NCBI GenBank assembly: GCA_928721565.1
Contig: OV788638.1
Span: 930,001-994,000 of the forward strand
DNA: 64,000 nucleotides
DNA from: an uncultured Clostridia bacterium
Lineage (GTDB): Bacteria > Bacillota > Clostridia > TANB77 > CAG-508
Reading direction: 5' to 3'
Positions 15,142 through 22,993 of this stretch are shown here, in pieces. The notes beneath the pieces were generated by a model. The model saw nothing but the letters and a program-made list of their open reading frames with translations, did not search any database and was not told where the DNA came from. How positions within the stretch are numbered: position 1 is the first letter of the stretch; each line of letters starts with the position of its first letter. A program made the translations under genes and the position numbers.

Positions 15142-16143
15142 ATGCAAAAATTAGGAAAACAAACAATAAAATTTGATACTCCACCAGTTATAACAGAAGT
15201 TGCTTCGATAGTTGGACCTAAAGAAGCAAATGGCCCATTAGCTAAATATTTTGATCAATGTTTAGAAGATGAATTCTGGGGAGAAAAAACTTGGGAAAAG
15301 TCTGAAAGTAAAATAATAAAAGAGACTGTAAATGCAGTAATTGCTAAATCTGGAATAGCAGTAAGTGATCTTGAATATTGCTTTGCAGGAGATTTATTGA
15401 ATCAATGTATTTCTTCAAGCTTTGGATTAAGAGAGTTAAATATACCATTTTTAGGAATATTTGGAGCATGTTCAACATTTGTTGAGGGTCTTAGTTTAGG
15501 GGCAATTGTTACAGAAGCATGTGCACAACATGTTATATGTGCTGCATCAAGCCATTTTTGTAGTGCAGAAAAACAATTTAGATTTCCATTAGAGCTAGGA
15601 AATCAAAGACCACAGACATCTCAATGGACAGTTACTGGTGCTGGTTCAGCAATATTGTCTAAAACGGGAGAAGGACCATTTATTACACATATAACTTCTG
15701 GAAAAATTGTAGATATGGGAATTAAAGATGCAAATAATATGGGGGCTGCAATGGCACCAGCTGCGCTTGATACATTAGTTTGCCATTTTAAAGATACAGG
15801 TCGAGCTCCATCATATTATGATGCAATTATTACTGGTGATTTAGGACATGTAGGAAAAGAAATATTAACAGAATTAGCTTTAGATAAAGGCTATAATATA
15901 AAATCAAATTATAATGACTGTGGTGTTATGATTTTTGATAAAGAAAAACAAGACACACATTCAGGTGGTAGTGGTTGTGGATGTTGTGCTTCTGTATTTT
16001 CGGGATATTTTTTTAAACAACTAAAAGATAAAAAGATAAAAAGATTATTATTAATTGCAACAGGTGCATTGACTAATTCGACATCTTCTCAACAGGGAGA
16101 GAGTATTCCAGGTATTGCACATGCAGTTAGTATTGAAATGTAG
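15142..16143 (+). CDS. spoVAD: Stage V sporulation protein AD
   Basis: A 333-residue protein with the thiolase-like fold of SpoVAD, the dipicolinate-binding component of the SpoVA channel. Recognisable segments are FLGIFGACSTFVEGLSLGA, ICAASSHFCSAEKQFRFPLE, WTVTGAGSAILS and SGCGCCASVFSGYF. The length is normal. It has no signal peptide and is expected to sit on the inner membrane surface of the spore. It lies between spoVAC and spoVAE with strong ribosome binding sites. Confidence 0.95.
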   Translation: MQKLGKQTIKFDTPPVITEVASIVGPKEANGPLAKYFDQCLEDEFWGEKTWEKSESKIIKETVNAVIAKSGIAVSDLEYCFAGDLLNQCISSSFGLRELNIPFLGIFGACSTFVEGLSLGAIVTEACAQHVICAASSHFCSAEKQFRFPLELGNQRPQTSQWTVTGAGSAILSKTGEGPFITHITSGKIVDMGIKDANNMGAAMAPAALDTLVCHFKDTGRAPSYYDAIITGDLGHVGKEILTELALDKGYNIKSNYNDCGVMIFDKEKQDTHSGGSGCGCCASVFSGYFFKQLKDKKIKRLLLIATGALTNSTSSQQGESIPGIAHAVSIEM

Positions 16144-16155
16144 GAGGTGGACTTA

Positions 16156-16542
16156 ATGGATTGGTTACAAAGTATTTCATGGATAGGATTATTAAAATGT
16201 TTTATTGTAGGTGGGCTTATTTGTGTTGTGGGGCAGATATTAATAGATAAAACGAAATTAACACCTGCTAGAATTTTAGTTACATTTGTTACAACTGGTG
16301 CTATCTTAGGAGGACTAGGAATTTATCAATATCTTGTGGATTTTGCAGGTGCAGGTGCAACTGTACCATTAACAGGATTTGGACATAATCTTGCAAAAGG
16401 TGCAATAAAAGGTGTTAAAGAATCTGGAATTATTGGGGCATTTACAGGAGGAGTTACAGCTTCTGCTGGCGGTGTTGCTGCTGCTATATTTTTTGGATAT
16501 ATTGCTTCTTTAATTTCTAAACCTAAAATGAAAAAAGAATAA
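16156..16542 (+). CDS. spoVAE: Stage V sporulation protein AE
   Basis: A 128-residue, glycine- and alanine-rich membrane protein with about four helices and the signature VDFAGAGATVPLTGFGHNLA shared with SpoVAC. It is the third component of the dipicolinate channel. An in-frame GTG at 16147 belongs to the GGAGGTGG ribosome binding site that follows the spoVAD stop codon, so ATG 16156 is the likely start. Confidence 0.92.
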   Translation: MDWLQSISWIGLLKCFIVGGLICVVGQILIDKTKLTPARILVTFVTTGAILGGLGIYQYLVDFAGAGATVPLTGFGHNLAKGAIKGVKESGIIGAFTGGVTASAGGVAAAIFFGYIASLISKPKMKKE

Positions 16543-16550
16543 ATAAGAAA

Positions 16551-16576
16551 GCCCCCTTCGAATAATTCGGAGGGGG
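16551..16576. terminator. Terminator between spoVAE and the convergent gene
   Basis: CCCCCTTCGAA pairs with TTCGGAGGGGG (one mismatch) across three bases. A T-rich stretch follows on the minus strand (CTTTCTTATTT), so it mainly serves the minus-strand gene. Confidence 0.7.
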
Positions 16577-16589
16577 AAAATCCATGCAC

Positions 16590-16910
16590 TTACAGTTGTC
16601 TTGAATTTATAACTGTCATAGCATCTATTATTTGCAAATAAATGTCTTGTATGACTTTTTCGGCTTCTTCTGGAGGAAGCTCCTTTGAACTAACTCTTTT
16701 TAATACTTCCTTTATGAAATCAGTTTGTTTTTTCAAAAAATTAAAATTTGGAATTTTTTGAATTAACATTTTGATTTCATATTCAATGTCACTGTCATTG
16801 TTAAGAGAGCTTAATACTCTCATTAATGATTGACAGTATTTCCGAGCCTCTGTTAATTCGTCATAAAAAGACTCTAATTGCTCTTTGATTGGATTTTTTG
16901 TACAACTCAC
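16590..16910 (-). CDS. Small helical protein of unknown function
   Basis: I do not recognise this protein. It is almost entirely helical and charged, with SFYDELTEARKYCQSLMRVL near its N terminus and KELPPEEAEKVIQDIYLQII near its C terminus. It has no membrane segment. The start is taken as GTG 16910 (106 residues), seven to eight bases after AAAGGTGG. The frame extends to ATG 16961, but the promoter at 16970-16998 would start transcription at about that position, and no ribosome binding site precedes it. It lies alone between the spoVA operon and a divergent prepilin-like gene. Confidence 0.6.
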   Translation of the reverse strand: MSCTKNPIKEQLESFYDELTEARKYCQSLMRVLSSLNNDSDIEYEIKMLIQKIPNFNFLKKQTDFIKEVLKRVSSKELPPEEAEKVIQDIYLQIIDAMTVINSRQL

Positions 16911-16969
16911 TGTGTGTACCACCTTTCTGGGCATAGCCCTTAAATAATATGACTTAGTCATTCTATTTA

Positions 16970-16998
16970 ATTATAACATTATACGACGTTTTCGTCAA
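16970..16998 (-). promoter_or_regulatory. Promoter of the small helical protein gene
   Basis: On the minus strand TTGACG (16998-16993), a 17-base spacer and TATAAT (16975-16970). Transcription should begin near 16963, which helps decide the downstream start codon at 16910. Confidence 0.75.
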
Positions 16999-17129
16999 TT
17001 ATTTCTAAGATTACAAAAGTATTACAAAAAATACAATTTTATGACAATTTATCGAAAAATATTGACATTTTTGTTAAAATATATAAAATATAATTAGTGT
17101 AATAGATTTTAACGAAAGGGTTGAAGAAA

Positions 17130-17330
17130 ATGAAAAAAGAGGATGGAATGACATCACTTGCAATATTAGTAACATTAGCAATAGCAATAATAATAGGTGG
17201 AGTAATAATAGCAATGGTATATGAAAAACCTAGCAAAGTAGAAGAAAATACCATAAATACAACAAATGAACAAACAACAAACACGCAAGAAAATAATGAG
17301 CAAACAAATGAAGTTAATAATATAAACTAA
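17130..17330 (+). CDS. Small prepilin-like membrane protein
   Basis: A 66-residue protein starts MKKEDGMTSLAILVTLAIAI, a short basic segment followed by glycine and then a hydrophobic helix. This resembles a class III/IV prepilin leader, although the usual glutamate at +5 is missing. The helix continues to about residue 30, followed by a Thr/Asn/Glu-rich outer tail. ATG 17130 lies nine bases after AAAGGG. The next gene encodes a prepilin-peptidase-like membrane protein, which suggests enzyme and substrate. A simple single-pass membrane protein is the alternative. Confidence 0.5.
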   Translation: MKKEDGMTSLAILVTLAIAIIIGGVIIAMVYEKPSKVEENTINTTNEQTTNTQENNEQTNEVNNIN

Positions 17331-17345
17331 AGAGAAGGTAGAAAA

Positions 17346-18071
17346 ATGAATATATTTTTATATACAATGTTATTTTTAATTGGAGTTATAGTAGGTAACT
17401 TTTGGAAGAATGCAATATATAGAATTCCTAGAAATATAAGTTTAAAACAAAAAGGAATATCATATATAGAACCTAATAATAAATCAGAAAAGAAATCAAA
17501 ACTATTTTATATTATATTAGGAGGAGTTTTATCTGTTATATTCGGTAAAATTCTTAAAATAAATATTAATAGTTTGAATTTTACATCAATATTAGTATAT
17601 ATCTTTACAATTTTATATATTACTGTTCTTGTAATAATAGCTGGAATAGATCAAAAAAATTTAAGAATAGAAAAGGGAGTACTTGCAGGAGGAATTATTT
17701 TATCAATATTTTATATTATGTATTTATATGGAATAGATCCAACTAGTATAAATATGAGTATAATATATTTAGGAATGTATATTATATTATTAGCAATAGA
17801 TACTTTTATAATTAAAAGGTATGCAGAAAATAGTTATACAATTGGAATTTTAATGTTATTTGATATAATATTTATGTTTACAGGGGTTGATGTTTTTATA
17901 TATACACTAATAATTACTGCTATAGAAATACTAGTATATCTTCTTATTGTAAAAATAAAACAAAAGAAAAATGGAAATAGAAAAATAAAGTTAAATGACA
18001 TTCCGGTTGGGTATTTTGTTAGTGTAAGTAATATATTTGCAATGATTATTTTATCAATAATAACAAAATAA
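17346..18071 (+). CDS. Prepilin-peptidase-like (A24) membrane protein
   Basis: A 241-residue polytopic membrane protein. Its first 30 residues, with GVIVGNFWKNAIYRIPRNISL, match the N terminus of type IV prepilin peptidases (consensus GSFLNVVIYRLP). IAGIDQKNLRI at about residue 100 matches the first active-site Asp motif of A24 peptidases. The expected second motif GxGD appears only as FTGVDVF near residue 178. The zinc-binding cysteine pairs of classical PilD are absent. It may be a minimal peptidase or a degenerate one. It begins 15 bases after the prepilin-like gene, so they form an operon. Confidence 0.55.
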   Translation: MNIFLYTMLFLIGVIVGNFWKNAIYRIPRNISLKQKGISYIEPNNKSEKKSKLFYIILGGVLSVIFGKILKININSLNFTSILVYIFTILYITVLVIIAGIDQKNLRIEKGVLAGGIILSIFYIMYLYGIDPTSINMSIIYLGMYIILLAIDTFIIKRYAENSYTIGILMLFDIIFMFTGVDVFIYTLIITAIEILVYLLIVKIKQKKNGNRKIKLNDIPVGYFVSVSNIFAMIILSIITK

Positions 18072-18092
18072 AATTGAAAGGATAAGACTAAT

Positions 18093-18992
18093 ATGAAAAT
18101 AGGAATAGATATTGGCGGAAGTCACATAGGAATAGGATTAGTTGAAAGTAATGGAAATATCATCCAAAAAGAAGAGATGTTTATAAATGATAAAACAAAT
18201 ATTGAAGAAAAAATTGAGAAATATATAACAGAAAATGTTATAAAAATGCTTCAGAAATATGAAGTTAATGAAATTGGAATTGCAGTGCCGGGAACTGTAA
18301 CAAACACTAAAATTGTAAAAGCAGTAAATTTAGGAATAGAAAATTATGATTTAGGAACAATTTTACAAGAGAATTTATCAAAGGCTGGATATGCAATAAA
18401 TGTGAAATTAAAAAATGATGGAAAATGTGCAGCTCTTGCAGAACAAAAATATGGGGAACTAAAAGGTTATGATAATAGTGTGTTTTTATGTATAGGAACA
18501 GGAGTAGGAAGTGCAGTGATTTTTAATGGAAAATTGTTAGAACCTAAAATGGTACCTGGTTTTGAAATTAGTCATATGATTGTTCAGAAAAATGGAGCAG
18601 TATGCAATTGCGGAAAAAGAGGATGCTTTGAAGTGTATGCTAGCTTAAAAAGATTTAAAGAAAAATTGGTTAAAGAATTTAATTTGGAGTCAATAGATGG
18701 AGAATGTGTTAGAGAATTTATTTATAAAAATCCTAATAATTTAACTCTAAAGTACATGTTAAATAATTATATAGATGATTTGAGTGTAGGAATTTCAAAC
18801 ATTATTAATATATTTGAACCAGATGTAATTTGCATAGGTGGTAGCTTTGCTGAATATGAGGATATATTGTGCATACCATTAAAACAGAGAATACTAAGTG
18901 GTAATTTGCTATTTAACAAGAGATGTGATATAATAATAAAACTTGCGAAATTAAAAAATGATGCAGGAATTATTGGAGCAACACTTATATAA
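18093..18992 (+). CDS. ROK-family sugar kinase (glucokinase-like)
   Basis: The 299-residue protein has the ROK fold: ATP-binding MKIGIDIGGSHIGIGLV at the start, VNLGIENYDLG, the catalytic KNDGKCAALAE segment near residue 110, LCIGTGVGSAVI, and the zinc-binding CNCGKRGCFEVYAS (His and three Cys) near residue 175. ROK kinases phosphorylate glucose, N-acetylmannosamine or related sugars; the substrate is not decided by the sequence. No helix-turn-helix precedes the kinase part, so this is an enzyme and not a NagC-type repressor. Confidence 0.85.
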   Translation: MKIGIDIGGSHIGIGLVESNGNIIQKEEMFINDKTNIEEKIEKYITENVIKMLQKYEVNEIGIAVPGTVTNTKIVKAVNLGIENYDLGTILQENLSKAGYAINVKLKNDGKCAALAEQKYGELKGYDNSVFLCIGTGVGSAVIFNGKLLEPKMVPGFEISHMIVQKNGAVCNCGKRGCFEVYASLKRFKEKLVKEFNLESIDGECVREFIYKNPNNLTLKYMLNNYIDDLSVGISNIINIFEPDVICIGGSFAEYEDILCIPLKQRILSGNLLFNKRCDIIIKLAKLKNDAGIIGATLI

Positions 18993-19004
18993 AAAAGAAA
19001 AAAT

Positions 19005-19044
19005 AACAGGTTGGAAAAATAATTCTTTTTCAACCTGTTTTGTG
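19005..19044 (+). terminator. Terminator after the ROK kinase gene
   Basis: AACAGGTTGGAAAAA pairs with TTTTTCAACCTGTT (one bulge) and is followed by a short T run. Confidence 0.7.
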
Positions 19045-19070
19045 TGTATCAAGAAAGGAATTTGATATAA

Positions 19071-20372
19071 ATGAAAAAAGTAAGTTTTTATACATTAGGA
19101 TGTAAAGTAAATCAATATGAAACTAACGCAATGGCTCAGAAATTTAAAGAAGCGGGATATGAAATTGTAGACATGAATGAAGATATATCAGATATTTGCA
19201 TAGTAAATACTTGTACAGTTACAAACATGTCAGATAGAAAATCAAGACATTCATTAAGAAGAGTAAAAGAGAAAAATCCTTCTGCAATAATTGCAGCTGT
19301 TGGATGCTATGCACAAGTAGCTAAAAATGATTTGGAAAAAATGCCAGAGATAGACATAGTACTTGGAAACGAAGAAAAAGCAGATATAGTACAATATGTA
19401 GAAAAATTTATGGAAAATCAGAATGAAAGTAAATTAATAGAAATAGAGGATATTGCAACAAAAAAAGAATTTGAAGACATGGGACAAATTACATATACAG
19501 AAAAAACAAGAGCATTTATAAAAGTACAAGATGGCTGTAATCAATTTTGTTCATACTGTATCATTCCATATGCAAGAGGAAGAGTTAGAAGTAGAAAAGC
19601 AGAAAGCATAATAAAAGAGATTACGCAAATTGCACAAAATGGAATAAAAGAAGTTGTAATAACAGGAATTCATGTGGCATCATATGGAAGAGACTTCGGA
19701 AATGAAAATGGATTAATAGAATTATTAGAAAAAATAAATGAAATAGAAGGAATAAAGAGGATTAGACTAGGATCATTAGAACCTAAAATTATAACAGAAG
19801 AATTTATGCAAAGACTATCAAAATTAGAAAAAATGTGCCATCATTTTCATTTATCATTACAAAGTGGATGTGATGGAACATTAAAAAGAATGAACAGAAA
19901 ATACACAACAGCTGAGGTTAGAGAAATAATAGAAAGACTAAGAAGATATTATGATGATGTAATGCTAACAACAGATATAATAGTTGGATTTCCAGGGGAA
20001 ACAGAAGAAGAATTTGAAACTACATATCAATTTTTAAAAGAAGTAAAATTATATAAAATGCATGTATTTCAATATTCACCAAGAAAAGGAACAAGAGCAG
20101 CAGTTATGCCAAATCAAATAGATGGAAATATAAAAGAAGCAAGAAGTAAGAAATTGATAGAATTATCAAATGAGAATCAAAAAATGTACAACCAACAACT
20201 TGTAGGACAAGAGGTTGAAGTATTATTTGAAGATAAAGAAGTAGAAGATGGAATAACATATTTTAGAGGACATACTCAAAATTATGTATTAGTAAAATAT
20301 AAAACAGATGAAAATTTAGAAAATACATTAAAAAAAGTTAGAATCTTAGAACTGACTGAGTTACCAATATAA
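19071..20372 (+). CDS. mtaB: tRNA (t6A37) methylthiotransferase MtaB
   Basis: A 433-residue radical SAM enzyme that adds a methylthio group to t6A at position 37 of ANN-decoding tRNAs. The N-terminal UPF0004 domain carries three cluster-binding cysteines in TLGCKVNQYE, NTCTVTN and VGCYAQ. The radical SAM motif is DGCNQFCSYCIIPYARGR near residue 150. A C-terminal TRAM-like segment ends the protein. The opening VSFYTLGCKVNQYET is diagnostic for MtaB as against MiaB and RimO. Confidence 0.93.
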   Translation: MKKVSFYTLGCKVNQYETNAMAQKFKEAGYEIVDMNEDISDICIVNTCTVTNMSDRKSRHSLRRVKEKNPSAIIAAVGCYAQVAKNDLEKMPEIDIVLGNEEKADIVQYVEKFMENQNESKLIEIEDIATKKEFEDMGQITYTEKTRAFIKVQDGCNQFCSYCIIPYARGRVRSRKAESIIKEITQIAQNGIKEVVITGIHVASYGRDFGNENGLIELLEKINEIEGIKRIRLGSLEPKIITEEFMQRLSKLEKMCHHFHLSLQSGCDGTLKRMNRKYTTAEVREIIERLRRYYDDVMLTTDIIVGFPGETEEEFETTYQFLKEVKLYKMHVFQYSPRKGTRAAVMPNQIDGNIKEARSKKLIELSNENQKMYNQQLVGQEVEVLFEDKEVEDGITYFRGHTQNYVLVKYKTDENLENTLKKVRILELTELPI

Positions 20373-20375
20373 GTG

Positions 20376-20412
20376 TATCATTTGGGACCGGTTCTTAAAT
20401 GTGCAAATGATA
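20376..20412. repeat. ACCGGT-core palindromic element
   Basis: Outer arms TATCATTT and AAATGATA enclose GGGACCGGTTCTT and a second inner AAATG that can pair with CATTT. It sits between mtaB and a terminator. Confidence 0.75.
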
Positions 20413-20420
20413 TAAAATTG

Positions 20421-20447
20421 CCCCCACGGAAAATATTTCTGTGGGGG
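20421..20447. terminator. Terminator between mtaB and the RelA/SpoT-domain gene
   Basis: CCCCCACGGAAA and TTTCTGTGGGGG pair with one mismatch and a 3-base loop. On the minus strand GCAATTTTAT follows, so it ends the RelA/SpoT-domain transcript and may also stop mtaB. Confidence 0.7.
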
Positions 20448-20460
20448 TGAAAGGTTTGTA

Positions 20461-21417
20461 CTAGTTTTTAGGAACTAGTGTTGTGGAAATTCTCCTATCA
20501 GAAAATTCCTTGGCAAAGTGAATGCCGTCTTGGTCATATTCTTTGCTTTCATAGCTAGTAAAGCCAACTATGTTTATTTTAGAAAAATCATCTACAACAA
20601 ATACTTTATTGATTGGATCTTCTTCATCAGAACCATCTTTAGAGTATTTCTTGTATTCTGTGTGAGAAGCAGAACCATGTTCAGCTTCTTCATGCATCTT
20701 TTTGCTACGTAACTGAACTTCCATCTGACATCCAGGTAATACTTCAGAGTACATTTGAATTGTTAATGTAAATTGCAATGACTGATAGTTATTGCCTTTG
20801 GGTTCTCGAATGAAATCTTTGATGAATTCAATTCTAAATGGAATATCTAAAACGTAATTAATAATATGTTTATCAATTTCATTAATTCCATTGTTTGAAG
20901 AAACCCAATCTGAAAATTCTTTATGCATACGTCTGTTTTTGGATGCGATAATTCCTGAAATTGCATCAAATATAATGTGAATATATTTGTCAGCATCTGC
21001 TTCGGAGCAATTATTCAAAAGAATTCCACGAATCCCAAATCTATCTCTTATATTTATAGATGCGTTTTCAGCTGATTTTCTGAGAATTTTTGCAAGCTCA
21101 CTTTCAAGTGATTTTCTCCTAGAATACCAATTAATATCCAAATGAATATTATTGGTTTCGTTTAACCAAAGTATTATATACATAATTGTTATAGTAATAT
21201 ATGTCATTACATTGGTTATTGCAAATGTCTTTTCCCGAAAGCGATAGCAGCCTCTAAGCCCATCAATAAATGAGTCAAATGCCTTTGCATCTGCTTCTGC
21301 AACCTCTTCATCTTTTAAGATATAAAACAAGTTTTTAACTATTTCTAAGACGTTAGAGGATTGCTGAAGAGCAATTTGGTGCTTTTGGTGAATAAATTTT
21401 AATGTTTCTGGTAACAT
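20461..21417 (-). CDS. RelA/SpoT-domain protein (small alarmone synthetase-like)
   Basis: A 318-residue protein. The N-terminal 110 residues are helical and unrecognised. From about residue 120 comes a RelA/SpoT nucleotidyltransferase domain: WYSRRKSLESELAKIL, INIRDRFGIRGILL with the metal-binding Asp, FIREPKGNNYQSLQFTL (consensus PKxNGYxSLH) and MEVQLRSKKMHEEAEHGSAS with the catalytic Glu. No HD hydrolase, TGS or ACT domain is present, so it should make but not degrade (p)ppGpp or a related alarmone. ATG 21417 is chosen because GGAGG lies eight bases upstream; the frame extends 10 codons further. A small paralogue of its N terminus is encoded 14 bases upstream. Confidence 0.75.
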   Translation of the reverse strand: MLPETLKFIHQKHQIALQQSSNVLEIVKNLFYILKDEEVAEADAKAFDSFIDGLRGCYRFREKTFAITNVMTYITITIMYIILWLNETNNIHLDINWYSRRKSLESELAKILRKSAENASINIRDRFGIRGILLNNCSEADADKYIHIIFDAISGIIASKNRRMHKEFSDWVSSNNGINEIDKHIINYVLDIPFRIEFIKDFIREPKGNNYQSLQFTLTIQMYSEVLPGCQMEVQLRSKKMHEEAEHGSASHTEYKKYSKDGSDEEDPINKVFVVDDFSKINIVGFTSYESKEYDQDGIHFAKEFSDRRISTTLVPKN

Positions 21418-21431
21418 GTTGGTATCCTCCA

Positions 21432-21614
21432 TTAAATACAATAACACATTTTTAAATCATTAATAAATAATTCAAATGCTTCTGAATCTTCATTTTCTAC
21501 AGTTTTGTCTTTTAAAATATTATACAAGTTTTGCATAATATCTAGTACAGTATTGGATTTTTCTATTGCCTCCTCATAGCTCCGTTCAATAAGTTCCTCT
21601 GTTTCTTTTGTCAT
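21432..21614 (-). CDS. Small paralogue of the N terminus of the downstream RelA/SpoT-domain protein
   Basis: A 60-residue protein starts with ATG 21614 after AGAAAGG. Its C-terminal 45 residues, with IMQNLYNILKDKTVENEDSE and AFELFINDLKMCY, clearly match residues 24-55 of the downstream protein (IVKNLFYILKDEEV, AFDSFIDGLRGCY). The gene therefore arose by partial duplication. It ends in MCYCI with a normal stop codon. It may be a remnant of a lost full-length copy, or a regulator that binds the synthetase through a shared dimerisation helix. An extended -10 promoter (TGGTATAAT) lies at 21650-21658 on this strand. Confidence 0.65.
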   Translation of the reverse strand: MTKETEELIERSYEEAIEKSNTVLDIMQNLYNILKDKTVENEDSEAFELFINDLKMCYCI

Positions 21615-21649
21615 AAGTATCATCCTTTCTTAAAAAAATTTATATAAAT

Positions 21650-21658
21650 ATTATACCA
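21650..21658 (-). promoter_or_regulatory. Extended -10 promoter of the alarmone-synthetase operon
   Basis: TGGTATAAT on the minus strand (TATAAT at 21655-21650) lies 36 bases before the small gene. No good -35 is present, as is usual for extended -10 promoters. It is divergent from the promoter at 21698-21726. Confidence 0.55.
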
Positions 21659-21697
21659 CAAAAATCCAGAAAAGTACAGCAATATAGCTCAAAACAA

Positions 21698-21726
21698 TTG
21701 ACATAACTGTTAAAAGAATATATAAT
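21698..21726 (+). promoter_or_regulatory. Promoter of the U32 peptidase-rlmN operon
   Basis: TTGACA at 21698-21703, a 17-base spacer and TATAAT at 21721-21726 form a perfect consensus. Confidence 0.85.
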
Positions 21727-21760
21727 ATATTGGGTAAAAAGCATGGAAGGAAGATAGAAA

Positions 21761-22993
21761 ATGAAAGAAGTAGAATTATTAGCACCAGCAGGTTCATATG
21801 AAAAAGCAAAAATAGCATTTTTATATGGGGCAGACGCAGTATATTGTGGAACATCATCATTATCATTAAGAACAAGAGCTGATATGCAAGATGATGATTT
21901 AGAAAAAACAGTAAAATATGCGCATAGTATAGGGAAAAAAGTATATGTAACATTAAATATATTTGCATGGGATGAGAAATATGATGAGATTATAGAGATG
22001 GCTAAAAAACTTGAAGAATTAAAGCCAGATGGAATTATAGCAGCAGATGGAGGAGTAATAGAAGTGTTAAAACAATATGCTCCAAGTGTTGCAATAAATG
22101 TAAGTACACAAGCTAATATTGTTAGTTTACATGCTTGTAATTTTTGGCGTAAAAATGGTGCCAAAAGAATGATAATGGCAAGGGAAATGAATAAAGAACA
22201 ATTAAGATATATAATGGAAAATAAACCAGAAGATATGGAAATAGAAATATTTGTACATGGTGCAATATGTTTTGCATATTCTGGAAGATGTTTCTTAAGT
22301 GATTTTTTAACATGCAGAAGTGCAAATTTAGGAGATTGTGCACAAAGTTGTAGATGGTCATATAAATTATATGCAGAAGAAAGAAACAATCCAGGCGAAT
22401 TTATGCCAATTGAAACAAACGAATATGGTACAAGCATATTCTCATCAAAAGATTTGTGCCTAATAAAAGAACTTCCAGAAATAATAGAGATGGGAGTGGA
22501 TAGTTTAAAAATAGAAGGACGTCTAAAAACAGAATATTATGTAGCAAGTATTGTAAATGTTTATAGAAATGCAATAGACGATTATAAAAAGAACCCAACT
22601 CATTATGATGCAGAAAAATACATGAAAGAAATTGAAAAAATAAAAACAAGAGAATTAACAACATTCTACTTTAATGATAGAAAAAATAAAGATATTCAAG
22701 AATATGATGGTCATCAATATAATGAAAAATATCAATTTGGTGGAAAAGTTGTTGGATATGATGGCGAAAAAGCAATTATAGATATACGTAACAGATTACA
22801 AGTTGGAGATACTCTAGAAATATTAGTTCCAAATCAACTAGAAGCAGTTGAATTTAAGATTGATAAATTATGGGACTTTGAGACTGATGAGAAAATGGAT
22901 GTAGTTAATCCGGGAGTTAAAGATCAAAAAGTGAAAATGATGCTTCCAGTAAAATGTGAAGAAAACTGGATAATTAGGAGAAAAAAACAATGA
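21761..22993 (+). CDS. U32-family protein, TrhP-like (tRNA hydroxylation)
   Basis: A 410-residue member of the peptidase U32 family. Signatures: ELLAPAGSYEKAKIAFLYGAD at the start, the YCG(T)SLSLR segment, then EIFVHGAICFAYSGRCFLSD and LGDCAQSCRWSYKLY, with cysteines that bind an iron-sulfur cluster in this family, and SLKIEGRLKTEYYVA. Members such as TrhP/YegQ work in tRNA uridine 5-hydroxylation and RlhA in rRNA hydroxylation; peptidase activity is doubtful for most. The length fits the TrhP branch. It overlaps rlmN by four bases (ATGA), so both RNA-modifying genes are coupled. Confidence 0.8.
   Translation: MKEVELLAPAGSYEKAKIAFLYGADAVYCGTSSLSLRTRADMQDDDLEKTVKYAHSIGKKVYVTLNIFAWDEKYDEIIEMAKKLEELKPDGIIAADGGVIEVLKQYAPSVAINVSTQANIVSLHACNFWRKNGAKRMIMAREMNKEQLRYIMENKPEDMEIEIFVHGAICFAYSGRCFLSDFLTCRSANLGDCAQSCRWSYKLYAEERNNPGEFMPIETNEYGTSIFSSKDLCLIKELPEIIEMGVDSLKIEGRLKTEYYVASIVNVYRNAIDDYKKNPTHYDAEKYMKEIEKIKTRELTTFYFNDRKNKDIQEYDGHQYNEKYQFGGKVVGYDGEKAIIDIRNRLQVGDTLEILVPNQLEAVEFKIDKLWDFETDEKMDVVNPGVKDQKVKMMLPVKCEENWIIRRKKQ

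Noticed and set aside
21640..22437. 265-residue minus-strand frame opposite the U32 gene
   Set aside because: The plus strand encodes a well-conserved protein; the minus frame has only Ser/Phe/Ile-rich shadow composition.
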